Shown one piece after another: positions 33,301 to 44,404 of a DNA stretch of 64,000 bases; the stretch's first letter is position 1; each line of letters opens with the position of its first letter. This stretch comes from Tetracentron sinense (lineage: Eukaryota; Streptophyta; Magnoliopsida; Trochodendrales; Trochodendraceae). Below the pieces are notes generated by a model. The model ran no database searches, was not told where the DNA came from, and saw nothing but the letters and a program-made list of their open reading frames with translations. Both the position numbers and the translations under genes were made by a program. The stretch is taken from the NCBI GenBank assembly GCA_015143295.1, contig CM026567.1, forward strand, positions 11,798,416 to 11,862,415, given 5' to 3'.

Positions 33301-33595
33301 TAGATATTAATGTTATCAGTCCTAGCACCACACTCAAGCCGAGCTGGCTTATTAACTTAACTTGCCTCGGCTTGGATTGTTCGAACTTGGCATTTCAAGC
33401 CCGAACGAGCTAAGTAGAGTAGTCTTTTTATTTGAGCTTGAATAGCCAAACTCTATTTGATCCAGCTCGGCTTGGCTCGACTCAACCCTCAACGGGTTAA
33501 GGGCTTGTTTCGGCTTTAGCTTAGCTCAACTTGAATATACATATATCTATATATATATATAATGGTTTTTATATTAATACATAATTGTGAAGAGA
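33301..33595. other. Unclassified repeat with GAGC/GCTCGGCT motifs
   Basis: Contains repeated variants of 'agctcggcttggctcgactc' and an (AT)n tract at 33540-33562. Such text is common near the ends of plant DNA transposons, but no TIR or TSD could be identified. Confidence 0.35.
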
Positions 33596-33629
33596 AATTT
33601 TTGGGCGTACGGTATGTGTCACGAGCTAC

Positions 33630-33895
33630 ATGGGATCGTCCAAGAGTGTGCTCTGTATAGGATCGTCCAAGAATTCTGCACCGTTTCATCCACGAACTCT
33701 ACATGAGTTCATCCAGGAACTCTATGCGGGTTCATCCAAGAAGTTAGCACGAGCTTGTCTAGGGATGTGCTCTGCACGGGATCATCCAAGAGTTGTACAT
33801 GGGTTCATCCAGGAACTCAACGTGGGTTCTTCCTGGAAATCTGCTTGGATTCGTCCAAGGCTCTGCTTGGGTTTTTCCAAGGCTCTGCTTGGCAT
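33630..33895. repeat. Degenerate minisatellite in LTR K, units of about 25-30 bp
   Basis: Variants of 'gggttcatccaagaactctacat' occur about nine times, with heavy drift. The open frames across it are by-products of the repetition. Confidence 0.75.
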
Positions 33896-34280
33896 ATGAA
33901 CTTTTGTTGAGTGACACATCCTTCATAAGGTGGACGATCGTTCGACTTGTCATAGACACTCCAACGGGCAAGTTAGCATAGGGCATATCATCAGTCAACT
34001 AAGAATAAAGCATGAGAGTATAGAGATACTTATCGTGTAGCCGTCGATTGGCTGGGAGGGAGTGTTTGGATGATGGAGATCCATCAGCCGGTATAGGGCC
34101 GAGTAGATGGCTAAGTTGGGTGCACAACCATCGAGCAGGTGACTAGGTCAAACACATTAGGCATTTGGCCAGCTCGAGTGCATCAAGTATGTGGCTAGCT
34201 GAGAGCACTATGTAAGTATACATGTTGAGTGCTTCGTATGGGTGTCCATCCAATAGTGTCTTCGACCAGGAGTGTACTTG

Positions 34281-34470
34281 TCCAAGCATGTACTCATACA
34301 GGTCGAGATTGAGTGCGTGAGTGTACTCGTGCACGTTAAGAGCAAGTGCATGAGTGTACTCGTGCACGTTAAGAGCAAGTGCGTGAGTGTACTCGTGCAC
34401 GTTAAGAGCAAGTGCGTGAGTGTACTCGTGCAGGTCGGGAGTGAGTACGTGAGTGTACTCATGGTTGTGT
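34281..34470. repeat. 33-bp minisatellite in LTR K
   Basis: About five units of 33 bp beginning gtgtactcgtgcacgttaag (for example 34321 and 34354). The middle units are nearly identical, the outer ones diverged. Confidence 0.9.
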
Positions 34471-34995
34471 GGCATCGACATGTCATCAAGCAGATAAACA
34501 TTAAAGCATCAGGGTGTAGGGTACCTATCATGTAGTGGCATAGACGATCGGATGGTGGAGATCCACTGGGGTGACATCGGTTATTGGCAGACATCAGTCC
34601 ATTGGGTAGAGCGATCATTTAGCTAGTCTTTCGGGGTCGGGGTTCATGGATCGAATGGCCCGATCCCCCAAGGCCCCTTTCTTCTTCCTCTTCCTTTTAC
34701 TTCTCCTTCATTTTCCTTCTCTGGTTTGGCTTTAACGCACCACCACGCACCCTCCCCCCCCTCTCTCTCTCTGATCCTTTATAGGTAGCCCCCCATATGG
34801 TCACCTAAATATCCTTTGGGATATTTAATGAGTCGGTGGGTTAGTAAGTTAGTGGGGACTTCTTACTTTACCCTTCAACAAATTTTATCCCCCACAATTA
34901 GCCCCCTCTTGGTGCCTTGGATTTTGTTCAAGTTGCTGAGAATCACCATGGGGTTTGGTCGGCCATTCTTGTCTTAAACAAGAGCAAGTGTCTTG

Positions 34996-35163
34996 TGTCA
35001 TGGTCCAACACTCTTGCAAGTGAAGCGACTGTGTGGCACTCGATAACACCTCTGAGTTAACCAAACACAAAAGAACTCACCCAATGAGTTATCCCCAAGT
35101 GATAAGCACACCAAGTCATAAAGGGGCGAAGCAAAGCAACAAGTAGCAACACTTAACACCGAT
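34996..35163 (-). repeat. Element D 3' LTR, surviving terminal segment
   Basis: tgtcatggtccaacactcttgc onward matches 41144-41310 with substitutions and ends at accgatg, where LTR E begins. Confidence 0.85.
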
Positions 35164-36790
35164 GTGTCGCGCCCCAAAATCCACCCTAGGAGATAGGAGG
35201 GACTTTGTGCGTGACTAAACATATTGTGATGAACCAACCTGCGAAATACATAAAGCAATAACGTAGCAGAAGCATAGTAAAATTTTTCTTTTATATATAC
35301 CAATTGTATTCCAAGTTGCTACGTACAAAACTAATGAATTAAGACATATACAAGTATCCCCCAAAAGAATTCCCAAAATACATTTTACTCTCTTTCTCAT
35401 CTCTCAATAATACCCCGGATAGGGCCAAATATCAAGATCCCTATCACCCTCAGGATAGCTGCCTATCGGCTCTTCAACATACTCCTCCTTGACCCAAGGA
35501 CTGGGATCACAGATGTCGAACTGACCTGCCGACATAAAATGTATGGCTGAGCAAGGAATACTCAGAGTATAGAAATACCAAAGTAACAAGTAGTAGACAT
35601 TAATAATAACATGCTTTGCAAGTCAAGACAAAATGAGCAATTCGAATTGAACAAGCGAAACAAGCATACTTTAATATTCAAATAAGGAAACTATGACACT
35701 TTTCAAAATATGGCATGTGCAAGCTTTTCAAAATCTTAATTCTAAACAATACTATAGAAACTCTACTTTTTGACATTCTTTTCAAAACAAAGTGTTTCCC
35801 TTCTCGGAACACCTTATGAGACGAGTTTACTTTACAAAACTTTACAAGCAAGGCATCAAGCTCTTGATTACGAAACTTTACAAGCAAGGCATCAAGCCCT
35901 TGAGTTCTTTTAAAACCAAATTCTACTTTCAAAAAAATCTTCACTTTGAGACAAAACTCCTTTTCAAGCCAAAATCATTCTTTAAGACAAAACTCATGTT
36001 GATTCAAAATGAAAATCTCAACATAGAAGTGAACGTGATCATTTAGGAGCAACAACAAGCAAAATCCCTTATAGTTTAATAACATAGTCATAGTTTACAA
36101 AAATCAAGGTCAGAAACCTTGATTTGCCAAGAATCAAACAAACCTAGATTCTATTAATGAAATACAATAAGATAGGTTTAGTAAAGTGTATCTACCTTGG
36201 AAAGGTCGAAACCCCTTTGATCTTAAAGCTTGAGATGGTTGAGAAGCTTGGAGGAGTGAAATCGGGTTTGAGGAAGAAGATCCAAGCCTTGAGGAAGCTT
36301 GAGGATGCTTGTAGAAGCTAACTCCAAGCCTCAATGGTGCAATGGAAGAAAGATCCAAGCTTGGAGATGAAGATCCAAGCTTTTAGGGCAAGAAATCTAG
36401 CTCCTTTATCTTAAATGAAAATCCCTTTTGGAAAACCCAGATCTCTCCCTTTTCCTCTTAAAATATGTTTCTCAAAGTGTTAAAACTCTTAATCCCACAA
36501 AAATTGGGTATTTATAGGGTTAAGGTTGTCAAAATCCCACTTGTATCCTTTAAAATCTCTTTTTTCGCGATCCCCGCATGTACACATCAACATTTGGGTT
36601 CCAAACATCGACGTGAGGATTCCAAATGTCAATGTTTGGGTTACAAACATTGACATGAGGGATTTTTGAGTATTCTGTTCGTCCCAAACATCGATGTCTT
36701 CATGGCCCTCTGGTGTAGATGTCGATGCCTGGGTGCTCTGACTGAGTTGAGTTTTTTCCACTTTGGTATTTTGACCATAACATTTGACTC
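35164..36790 (-). mobile_element. LTR E: Tekay-type LTR inserted in the D 3' LTR
   Basis: Starts tgtcgcgccccaaaat, comparable with tgtcgagacccaaaat of B and identical in type to 63870. The block 'ctcctccttgacccaaggac...gctgagcaaggaatactcag' (35480-35565) is homologous to B at 19580-19675. A minus-strand TATA (gtatttatagg on +) is at about 36509-36519, and an ACATCGATGT palindrome (36689-36698) with degenerate copies near 36590-36720 is upstream of it. The right end is not sharply defined and no TSD could be confirmed. Confidence 0.65.
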
Positions 36791-36905
36791 ACTTATCAAA
36801 TTTTGACAATTCAGCTTGTGTTGGACTCGTCATTCAAAGGGGAACAATTTTGTATATAATGGAAAAATCCTAATTTTGAGTTCTGAATTGTCTAAATGGG
36901 ATCGA

Positions 36906-37280
36906 AAGCTAACTGGTCTTGGGATGGTTTTCAGCAGACCTGAATTTCAGCAGTTCTGTCTTCGGAAAGAACTCTATAATCTTGTCTTCAAGCTGGATTA
37001 AGTCTTCAGCTAGCTCCTAGCTGGTCTCTTCATCACCTTGTCGACTCCACTTCACCATACTCTCGCTGCGGATGCTTGAAGGTTGACATTGTATGATCTA
37101 CTAGGATTCGCTCTACTTCACGAACACTTGAACCTGTCGCCTTTGGTGTAGTTCTGGCGAAGATATTGCGAGATGGATCTCCCATGTCGGGAAGGCACGA
37201 CTTGAGGTTGCTGGCATGGAAGAATGGATGAACCCGCAACCATGACGGCAGTTGAACTTTGTAGAAGGTCTTGCCCACGC
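36906..37280 (-). pseudogene. Element D integrase C-terminus and chromodomain relic
   Basis: HPFFHASNLKSCLPD (about 37230) is the typical end of the integrase C-terminal region. VREVERILVDHTM then begins the chromodomain (about 37115). After a frameshift the domain continues as VKWSRQGDEETS, a TAG where relatives have Trp, and ELAEDLIQLEDKIIEFF, ending at TAG near 36907. The chromodomain is thus complete in outline but broken twice. Confidence 0.78.
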
Positions 37281-37985
37281 GAGCAACAACAGGAACTGGA
37301 CCTTCATACTTTCGAACAAGCTTGTTGTGGACTTTCCAAAAAAAAAATTCAGTTGTTCCGGAAGAATCTTAACAAGGACTAGGTCTCCCACTTGAAATTC
37401 TCCTGGTCTTCTATCTTGGTCTGTCCCTTTCTTCATCAGCTTTGACGCTTTCTCCAAATATTCGCATGCAATCTCAGCATTTCTATCCTATTCTTTAATT
37501 AAAGGTAGGCTTTTGGGCTTGGTCTTGTATAGTGCTGGGCCACTGTGTAGGGTAATAGTGGTTGCTGACCTCCTCTGCCGAGCTGTACTTTGGTGCTGGG
37601 ATGAAAGTTGCATACTTGGAAAACCTATCCACAGCAACCAAGATAGACCCATATTCCCCCACTTGTGGCAGGTTAGTGATGAAGTCCATTGAGACGCTCT
37701 CCAATGGTCTTTTTGGCACCGGTAGTGGTTGTAGGAGTCCCAATGCCTTCTTTCTCTCAACTTTATCATATTGCCAAATGAGAAAAGTCTTTGTGTACTC
37801 CATCACGTCATCTTTCATGTTTGGCCAATAATAATTTTGTTTTAATAAGGCCATGGTGCATTGCCAGCCCGGATGATATGCCCACAAAGTGTCATGACAT
37901 TCTCTCAAAAGCAATTTGTGCAATTCACCCATTTTAGGCACAAATAAGCACCCTCTTTTGGTTAGGAAGAAGCCATCCTCCATCC
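37281..37985 (-). pseudogene. Element D integrase relic with internal deletion
   Basis: The N-terminal zinc region shows ECHDTLWAYHPGWQCTMALLKQNYYWP, but the CxxC pair is replaced (TFLIWQ). The core begins SMDFITNLPQVGEYGSILVAVDRFSKYATFIP, with the first Asp at about 37690. Near 37490 the text jumps to EKASKLMKKGTDQ and FQVGDLVLVKILPEQ. The second Asp and the Glu of the catalytic triad are missing, so a deletion of roughly 80-100 residues is inferred. Confidence 0.85.
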
Positions 37986-38186
37986 AAAATTGATGCGTCT
38001 TGCCCTCCTTGGGAAGCTAGATAATGGTTTTGCATGTTGGGTCTTGGTCAAGCCCCTCCTTAATCTACTAACGTATGCTAGCTGTCACCTTACTCGCAGT
38101 CAAGTGACCCACCAACTTCAAGGCCGCAAACTCGACCTTCCGGCTCAAGGCATCTGCTACCTGATTAGTGCGTCCTGCCTTGTATT

Positions 38187-38530
38187 CTAGCTCGATGTCA
38201 AATCTGCAAGGAACTCTTTCCATCGAGCTTGTTTGGGAGTGAGTTTCTTCTTAGTCAAGAAGTGGCTCACCGCGGAGTTGTCCGTCTTCACAAAGAACTT
38301 TGAATCCAGTAGATAATGCCTCCATGCATGAAGACAGTGAATAACAACCAATAATTCTTTCTCTTGGGTGGTGTATCTTCGTTCGACATCACTAAAATGT
38401 TTGCTCTCATAGGCCACTGGATGACCCTCTTGTAAAAGTACACCGCCAAATGCATAGCCCGACGCGTCAGTTTGGACCTTAAAGGGTTTGCTTAAATCTG
38501 GTAAGGTGAGAACCGAATTACTCATCACAG
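38187..38530 (-). pseudogene. Element D RNase H relic
   Basis: Open over 113 codons: FKVQTDASGYAFGGVLLQEG, YESKHFSDVERRYTTQEKEL, HYLLDSKFFVKTDNSAVSHF. The acidic residues of TDAS, EKEL and TDN are all present. It follows the RT after a broken connection domain. Confidence 0.88.
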
Positions 38531-38639
38531 CATCCTTGAGGTCCTCAAAAGCATCCTGGCATTCTCATGACCAAGACTAAACTCGCTCCTTCTTTAACAA
38601 GTCGGTTAGTGGAGTGGCGCGCTTGGAGTAGCCCTAAAT

Positions 38640-39455
38640 GAATCTCCGATAATAGTTAACTAGTCCAAGGAATGAGCACAACTCGCTCACCTTCGTTAGG
38701 GTTCTCCATTCTTGAATAGCCTGCACCTTCTTCATGTCCATCTTTATCTACCTTCCCCCTACCTAGTGTCCAAGGAACATAATGTGCTCTTGAGCAAATG
38801 AGCACTTCTCTCTCTTGATAAATAGGTTATTCCTTTGAAGTAGTTGTAATACAGTGCACAGATGCTCGACATGCTCCTCTAGTGACGAGCTGTACACAAA
38901 AATATCATCGAGATACACCACCATGAACTTATCTAGGTACTTGTGGAAAATCTCATTCATGAGGGTACAAAATGTGGTCGGAGCATTGTTCAGCCTAAAT
39001 GGCATAACCAATAACTCAAAAGTACCATATCTTGTTACGCAGGTAGTCTTCAGCTCGTCTCCCACTGTGATGCGGACTTAATAGTAGTCTGACCTTAAGT
39101 CAAGCTTTGAGAAATATCTTGCAGCTCCTAGCTGATCAAACAAATCTACAATGAGAGGGATGAGATATTTGTTTCGAACAGTTATTTTGTTCAGGGCGCG
39201 ATAATCCACGCATAGCCTTATGCTCTCATCATGATTTTTCTGAAATAACACAGGTGCTCCAAATGGTACCTTCGACGGACAGATAAACCCGAACTCTAGC
39301 AATGTATCCAATTGTTTCCTCAGTTCAGCCAACTCGTGCAGAGCCATCCGATAAGCCCCTCGTGCAGGTGGTTTTGCTCCAAGTACCAACTCTATTTGGT
39401 GGTCAACATCATTTCTCGGAGGCAATGACTTGGGTAGTTCGTTGGGCATCACTTA
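38640..39455 (-). pseudogene. Element D reverse transcriptase relic
   Basis: [53 protein letters not shown] and [12 protein letters not shown], then a stop, then TTCVTRYGTFELLVMPFRLN, YLDDIFVYSSSLEEH with the catalytic YLDD intact (about 38905), and CSFAQEHIMFLGH. The connection ([11 protein letters not shown]) is degraded around 38650. Confidence 0.9.
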
Positions 39456-39515
39456 CTTGAACTCCTTTAGTACCTGTTGTACTGCCTTTGGATCAAGAGT
39501 TTCTTTCAACTCCTC

Positions 39516-39915
39516 TTACACATCAACTAAGGCAGTCATATACGTTGGTTCGCCCTTCTTCAAACCCTTCTTGAGCTGAAGGGCTGATAGAAACTTCTCT
39601 TCACTGATCATGCATGGACTCTCGCCAAACATACATACCGAGCCCAAAAATGGCATCGCTACAGCCTTGGTCTCTCTTAGGAACTCCATCCCAAGAATGA
39701 CTTGAAAATCATCTAGAGGAACAATTGTAAGGTTCATTTTCCCTTCCCATGCACCTAGCTTTACTGGTACAAACTTCCCTACACCATGAATTGGTTGGGC
39801 TTGAGATTTAACAATTTTAATTCACCTAAAATCCTTCTCTAGGTTCAAGCCGAGGCGATTTGCTTCGGATCTCGCCACAAGTCGTGCATGGCCCCCATAT
39901 TAACCATAGCCCAGT
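39516..39915 (-). pseudogene. Element D protease relic, active site lost
   Basis: The DFQVILGMEFLRETKAVAMP block is open at 39640-39737. The expected catalytic DTGATH block reads NMGAMH (about 39889-39906): both the Asp and the Thr have changed by single transitions, so the enzyme is dead. Confidence 0.78.
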
Positions 39916-40059
39916 TCAGTTTACCATTGATTTCCAATTCAAAATACATAAGGCCTTTGGTAGGGGCTGGTTTCCTCTCTACACCTTGCTTCTTCACACC
40001 ATTGAGTAAACGTACAGCTCCCATCCAAGTTAGCTCCTCACCATCTTCCTCTTCAGGAA

Positions 40060-41099
40060 CTATCTCAGCTTGAGGAGACTACTGCAAGGTATTCAAAGCC
40101 TACTTTTGAGGGCACACTGCAATCCGATGTGGCCTCCACAAAGGCAACAACTAATGGCCCTCGATCGAGTTGTGGATGTTGTTGATCCTTTGAATTTTGA
40201 GGATCCTGAAGGTCTCTTATCACCTCCCCCACTCTTGGGCTTGTTGAACTTCCCCCACTTTGCACCTGAGTTTGAGTTCTCCGAGTAATTTGCTTTCTTT
40301 TTCCTACCATCCTCGGGAGTGTAGTCAGTTAGGCGCTCAACCACAGCTTGCACTAACGCTAGGCCCTGTACCTTTGTCTTTACAGCTCCGCTTGGCCCCA
40401 AGGTTTGAGGCCTTCATGGAAATAAAATAGCTTTTCCTTCTCGAACATATCTCGAATGTTCAGCATCAATGCCGAGAACTGCTTCACATATTCACAAATG
40501 GTGCCGGCTTGTAGAAGGTTTCTTAACTTTCACCGAGCCATATACTCGACATTCTTAGGAAAGAATTGTGCCTTCAATTCCCTCTTTAGATCCTCCTAGG
40601 AGTCAATGATGCAACAACCCCTAACTATATCATCATATTTTGTTTGCCACCACAGTTTTGCATCACCCACCAAATACATAGTGGCCATTGTGACTCTTGT
40701 CTCTTCCGAGTCAAGCCTAACAACATGGAAGTATTGTTCCATATCAAACAAGAAGTTCTCAAGTTCCTTTGCATCACGAGTACCAGCATAGTTTCTTGGT
40801 TCTGGAACTCGAATCCTTGAAGTTTCGCCTGTGGTCAGGCTAGTTGTTCCCATTGCCCTAGTGAGAACATTCACCTTTGCTAAAAGGTCATCAATTTGGG
40901 CTTGTAGGGCTACCACCATAGCCCTAAAGTCCTCACTAAGCATCTTTGAAGTGCTTGCAACATTTCTTTGCTCCATCTTGATCCCATCAACATGCTCGAC
41001 AAGTTGTGTAAGTCTGTCTGCCCCACTGTCAAATTGTGACGCTTGTGACTCGAGGTCCTCAATCCGCTCTTTGTTCGTATGTTCTTTTCTTGGTGGCAT
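40060..41099 (-). pseudogene. gag: Element D Gag relic
   Basis: ATG at 41099 starts MPPRKEHTNKERIEDLESQ, followed by a coiled-coil-like lead (SGADRLTQLVEHVD; VVALQAQIDDLLAKV), then FLFDMEQYFHVVRLDSEE and DAKLWWQTKYDDI. TAG at 40596 interrupts. LKRELKAQFFPKNVEYMAR and GTICEYVKQFSALMLNIRD follow to about 40390. A zinc-knuckle-like CCLCGGHIGLQC is at about 40100-40140. Confidence 0.85.
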
Positions 41100-41129
41100 G
41101 ATTCCAACTTCTAGAGGACCACAATGATA

Positions 41130-41143
41130 GCTCTGATACCAAC
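41130..41143 (-). other. Primer-binding site of element D
   Basis: gctctgataccaa on + is TTGGTATCAGAGC on the minus strand, one base from the LTR end at 41144. Initiator-Met type. Confidence 0.9.
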
Positions 41144-41636
41144 TATCACGATCCAACACTCTTGCAAGTGAAGCGATTATGCGGCACTCGGCAACACCTA
41201 CGAGTCAGCCAAACACAAAAGAACTCACCCAAGGAGTTATCCCCAAGTGATAAGCACACCAAGTCAAAAAGGAGTAAAACAAAACAACAAGTAGGAACAC
41301 TTGACACCGATGGAAGGAATGTGAAGCTTTATTCATCCTTTAGGCAACACTTTACAAACTACAATTAGTGAGGAGATTGAGTTTACAACAACTTCACAAG
41401 GGACAATGGCTGGGACTCACCTTGCTCACCTCTCCTCAAGGTAGGAAAATAAGCATTTCACCCTTTTTCCAGAAGGAAACACCCCCTGCAGGTGGAGTCA
41501 TACTGGGGTATTTATAACTCTGCCATTCAAAATTACATCCCTAAACTACCCTTGACAACAAATGGTATTTATAAGAAAACCTTGGACACTTTATAGGACT
41601 CATATGTACAAGACTTACAAAAACACGGGTTATGGC
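41144..41636 (-). repeat. Element D 5' LTR, segment left of element C
   Basis: Begins tatcacgatccaac and matches 34996-35163 over its first part. Two TATA-like sites (gtatttata on +) lie near 41513 and 41570. It ends at the element C target site atggc (41632-41636). No palindrome cluster is seen here. Confidence 0.8.
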
Positions 41637-42639
41637 TGTGAGTACCTGGATTTTACCCTCCCTTCCCGATCAGGATAAATCCCAATAAGGAATGGTGATA
41701 AATTGTAATTGAGTTGTGAGTCGCCACCTATCTAATTCTGAGGGAAATAGGTCCCTGAATTTGTTGGATAAGGCATGGTCTAGAAATCAGAGGTCAGGGT
41801 AAATGATTCATTTGAGTTAGGGGAAGGTGTTAGGCACCCCTAAACTCCCATCTGGAGATGGTTACCTACTCTCTAAGTCTGAATCAAATAAAGGAAACCG
41901 TATAAGAAACTTGCAATTCGATCTATATGCTGAGCAATGTAATATTGACTGAAATAAATGAATTGAGAGGGATAGGGTAGAAATGGAATAAGGATTCTAT
42001 CCTAGGGGAGCTGAACCCGATCAAGGTTGCCTACGTATCCACAGTTAGTGGAATCAAGCCACACGTAGTTCCGGAGGGAAGTTGATGGTTTGATTTGATT
42101 TGATTGGATTGAATTGTGAGTGATTGAAAGGTTTGAGGGTTTTTGCTCTTATTTGATGAGCGAGGTGGCCTTTTAAGCTCGTGCTGAGGACCGAAATGTT
42201 GAAGGATTTGATTTGATGGATTTCGCTGATCTGGGAGCGAAATGGCCTTTTAAGCTCGTGCTGAGGAGCGATGGGGCAGTTTAAGCTCGTGCTGAGGAGC
42301 CTAGCGAGGTGGGTATTTGAACAGGATTTGAACTGAGGCTCTAACAAGGGATTAAGAATAGATAGGGTTTCACTAGAGCTTAACTAGAGTTTACCTAGGG
42401 TTAACTAAGGCTAACTGGGGTTAACTAGGGTTAACTGGGTTAACTAGAGTTAATTGGGGTTAACTGGGGTTAACTGGGTTTAACTGGGATTAACTAGGGT
42501 TTTTGGGCAGAGGTTCGACTAGGCGAAACAAGTTTTGAACCGGGATTTGGGCAAGGGTTCGACTAGGCGAGACTAATTTTGAACCGGGATTTGGGCAGAG
42601 GTTCGACAGGGTAAGACTAATTTTGAACCGGGATTTGGG

Positions 42640-42820
42640 CAGAGGTTCGATAGGGTAAGCCGGGTTTAAATAAAACCGGGCAGGGATTTGACAGGGTAAG
42701 CCGGGTTTAAGTAAAACCGGGCAGGGGTTTGACAGGGTAAGCCGGGTTTAAGTAAAACCGGGCAGGGGTTTGACAGGGCAAGCCGGGTTTAAGTAAAACC
42801 GGGCAGGGGTTTGACAGGGT
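42640..42820. repeat. 41-bp tandem repeat inside the element C LTR
   Basis: Units beginning gccgggtttaa recur at 41-bp spacing (for example 42700 and 42741). About four units are in copies 1 and 2, fewer in copy 3 (about 59770-59850). Confidence 0.88.
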
Positions 42821-43084
42821 AGCAGTCTAAGTATAAAAAACAATAAAATAATTATACTAAGAAAGGACAAAGCAAACGTCAGATTTCGGCGATTTTACCT
42901 TCCGGGAAACCCAAAAGGGTCTATGAATTAAGTGCTCCCGAGAATGATTCTTCGAAATCGAGTTCCCGGGATCGCCGACGCCCAAGAAGAGGGTTTTCTG
43001 GAAAGAGGAGAGAGAAGAGAGCAAGTGAGTATGAATCAAAATGAAGAATGGGGGGTGGGGTATTTATAGGAAGTAAAAACAGGG

Positions 43085-43369
43085 GGGGCGCTACTTGAAG
43101 TAGCGCCCCTTTTGGATAAAAACCCCAAAAGTAGGGCGGTATGGAACAGTGCGGCGGCAAAAAAACGTCGACATTGAGGGGGTAGCACCCCTTTTCGATT
43201 TACGCAAATAACACTGCCGACCTGCGCAAAAGGAATGGGGTTCGCTCGGGGCGCTACTTGAAGTAGCGCCCATCTAATAAACGGGCTAAATTGGCTGGGC
43301 GCTACTTGAAGTAGCGCCCATCTAATATATGGGCAAAATATAGGCTGGGCGCTACTTGAAGTAGCGCCC
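43085..43369. promoter_or_regulatory. Four perfect hairpins upstream of the element C TATA
   Basis: Arms of 11-12 nt, GGGGCGCTACTT and its exact complement, separated by one base. They lie at 43085-43109, 43249-43271, 43297-43319 and 43347-43369. In the minus-strand sense all four are upstream of the TATA at 43059-43069. The same four occur in copies 2 and 3. Confidence 0.88.
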
Positions 43370-43835
43370 CCATTTAAGGGGTCAAAAAAACTTATTTTTT
43401 TATTTTTTATGCCACGTGTCGCGCTCCAATGTACTCCCTTCGGTTTTAGCCCGTTTTTAGCTCATAAATAGTCAAAATTGAGCTGATAAAATCCACAAAA
43501 ATATTTTAGATAAAACATGGTTTTTTCAGTACTTTTCAGGGGCATTTTGGTCATTTTACACTCTAGGGGCATTTTGGTCAATTTCAACCGTTTTAAGTCC
43601 AATTTAACTCCAAAAGTAGCCAAAATTTATAAAATTATTTTAAACAAAATGATAACTTTTTAGCACTTTTCCAGGGGTATTTTGGTCAATTTTCACCCTA
43701 GGGCCATTTTGGTCGATTTTTTATTTGAGGGTTTCTTTTTTTTCGGAATCGATGCACGTGGCAAGAAGGTTTTAAAAAGGAATTTTTTAAAGGTGTGTAA
43801 AGAGATAAAGGGGGTGCAAAATTGGGGTGTTTACA

Positions 43836-43856
43836 GTTGTCCCTCTTTGTCGGAAG
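43836..43856 (-). other. Polypurine tract of element C, copy 1
   Basis: gttgtccctctttgtcgg on + is a purine-rich GACAAAGAGGGA tract on the minus strand, abutting the LTR start TGTAAACACC. Copy 2 (49383-49400) has gttgcccctctttg. Confidence 0.85.
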
Positions 43857-44139
43857 GTGCAGGCACGTGAACGACAAAGGTTATAAGACCTCAATTTTGC
43901 ACGTGCAGAAAAACTTGTGATTTTGAAGACAAAAGAGTTAAAAAAAGAAAAGCTAAATTATACTTAGACTGCTTGCCATAAATGGGATCCTAGAGGACGG
44001 GGTTGATGGGAAACCTGTTCAGTTGCTGGGGGATAGAGAAGAAATGGATGGTTTATCTTTAGTGATGAAACATCCGAGATATGGGAGAGATAGTTCTTCG
44101 CCTTATTGCAAAGGGAAAAAGAAGCGTACTCATAAAGGA

Positions 44140-44400
44140 GGGATAACAACATATGGCGATGTCAGCCAAATTGTAAAAGGTGGATGACAACCATAGCGAT
44201 GTTAGCCAGATGGAAAGGGTGGATGACAAGTGACGCAATGTTAGCCGGACTGAAAGGGCGGATGACAAGCGGGGCGATGTCAACCAGACTGAAATGGCGG
44301 ATGACAAGCGAGGCGATGTCAACCGGTTTGAAAGGTGGATGACAAGCGAGGCGATGTCAGCCAGTTGCAAGGGTGGATGACAAGCGTAGCGATGTCAGCC
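44140..44400. repeat. 40-bp minisatellite 'gatgacaagc..gcgatgtcagcc', copy 1
   Basis: About six units of 39-40 bp. Repeated in the duplicated segment at 49690-49950. Open frames on the minus strand here are products of the repetition. Confidence 0.88.
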
Positions 44401-44404
44401 AAAT

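Larger units (their letters stand above)
33596..34895 (-). mobile_element. LTR K (minus strand), with adjacent PPT
   Basis: The right end, ttatcccccaca (34895), is followed by attagccccctcttgg, a purine tract on the minus strand, so 34895 is the start of a minus-strand 3' LTR. A TATA (ctttatagg on +) lies at 34777-34785, with one hairpin upstream at 34806-34827 (arms TAAATATCC). The body holds two kinds of minisatellite. The left end is not resolved. 34896-34995 would be residual internal sequence, cut by element D. Confidence 0.6.
34996..41636 (-). mobile_element. Element D: Galadriel-like chromovirus (left part and internal region)
   Basis: A minus-strand element. The start of the right LTR (41144-41310) is repeated at 34996-35163, the left LTR. 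The internal order from 41143 down is PBS, gag, protease, RT, RNase H, integrase, chromodomain. The 5' LTR is split by element C at 41636 and resumes at 60871. The left LTR is interrupted at 35164 by LTR E and its remainder is not recognisable. Coding text resembles Galadriel-type chromoviruses more than A or B; that lineage call is tentative. Confidence 0.82.
41637..43835 (-). repeat. Element C 3' LTR, copy 1
   Basis: Runs tgtgagtacc to gtgtttaca. It is closely similar to copy 3 (58750-60870). Contains, left to right: the gtcgccacc and gtgttaggcacccc blocks, ggttaact-type repeats (42370-42500), a 41-bp tandem repeat (about 42640-42820), a TATA (gtatttatagg on +, 43059-43069), and four GGGCGCTACTT hairpins. 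Confidence 0.92.

Noticed and set aside
34208-34618. 136-codon minus-strand frame of Thr/Leu repeats
   Set aside because: Caused by the 33-bp minisatellite in LTR K.
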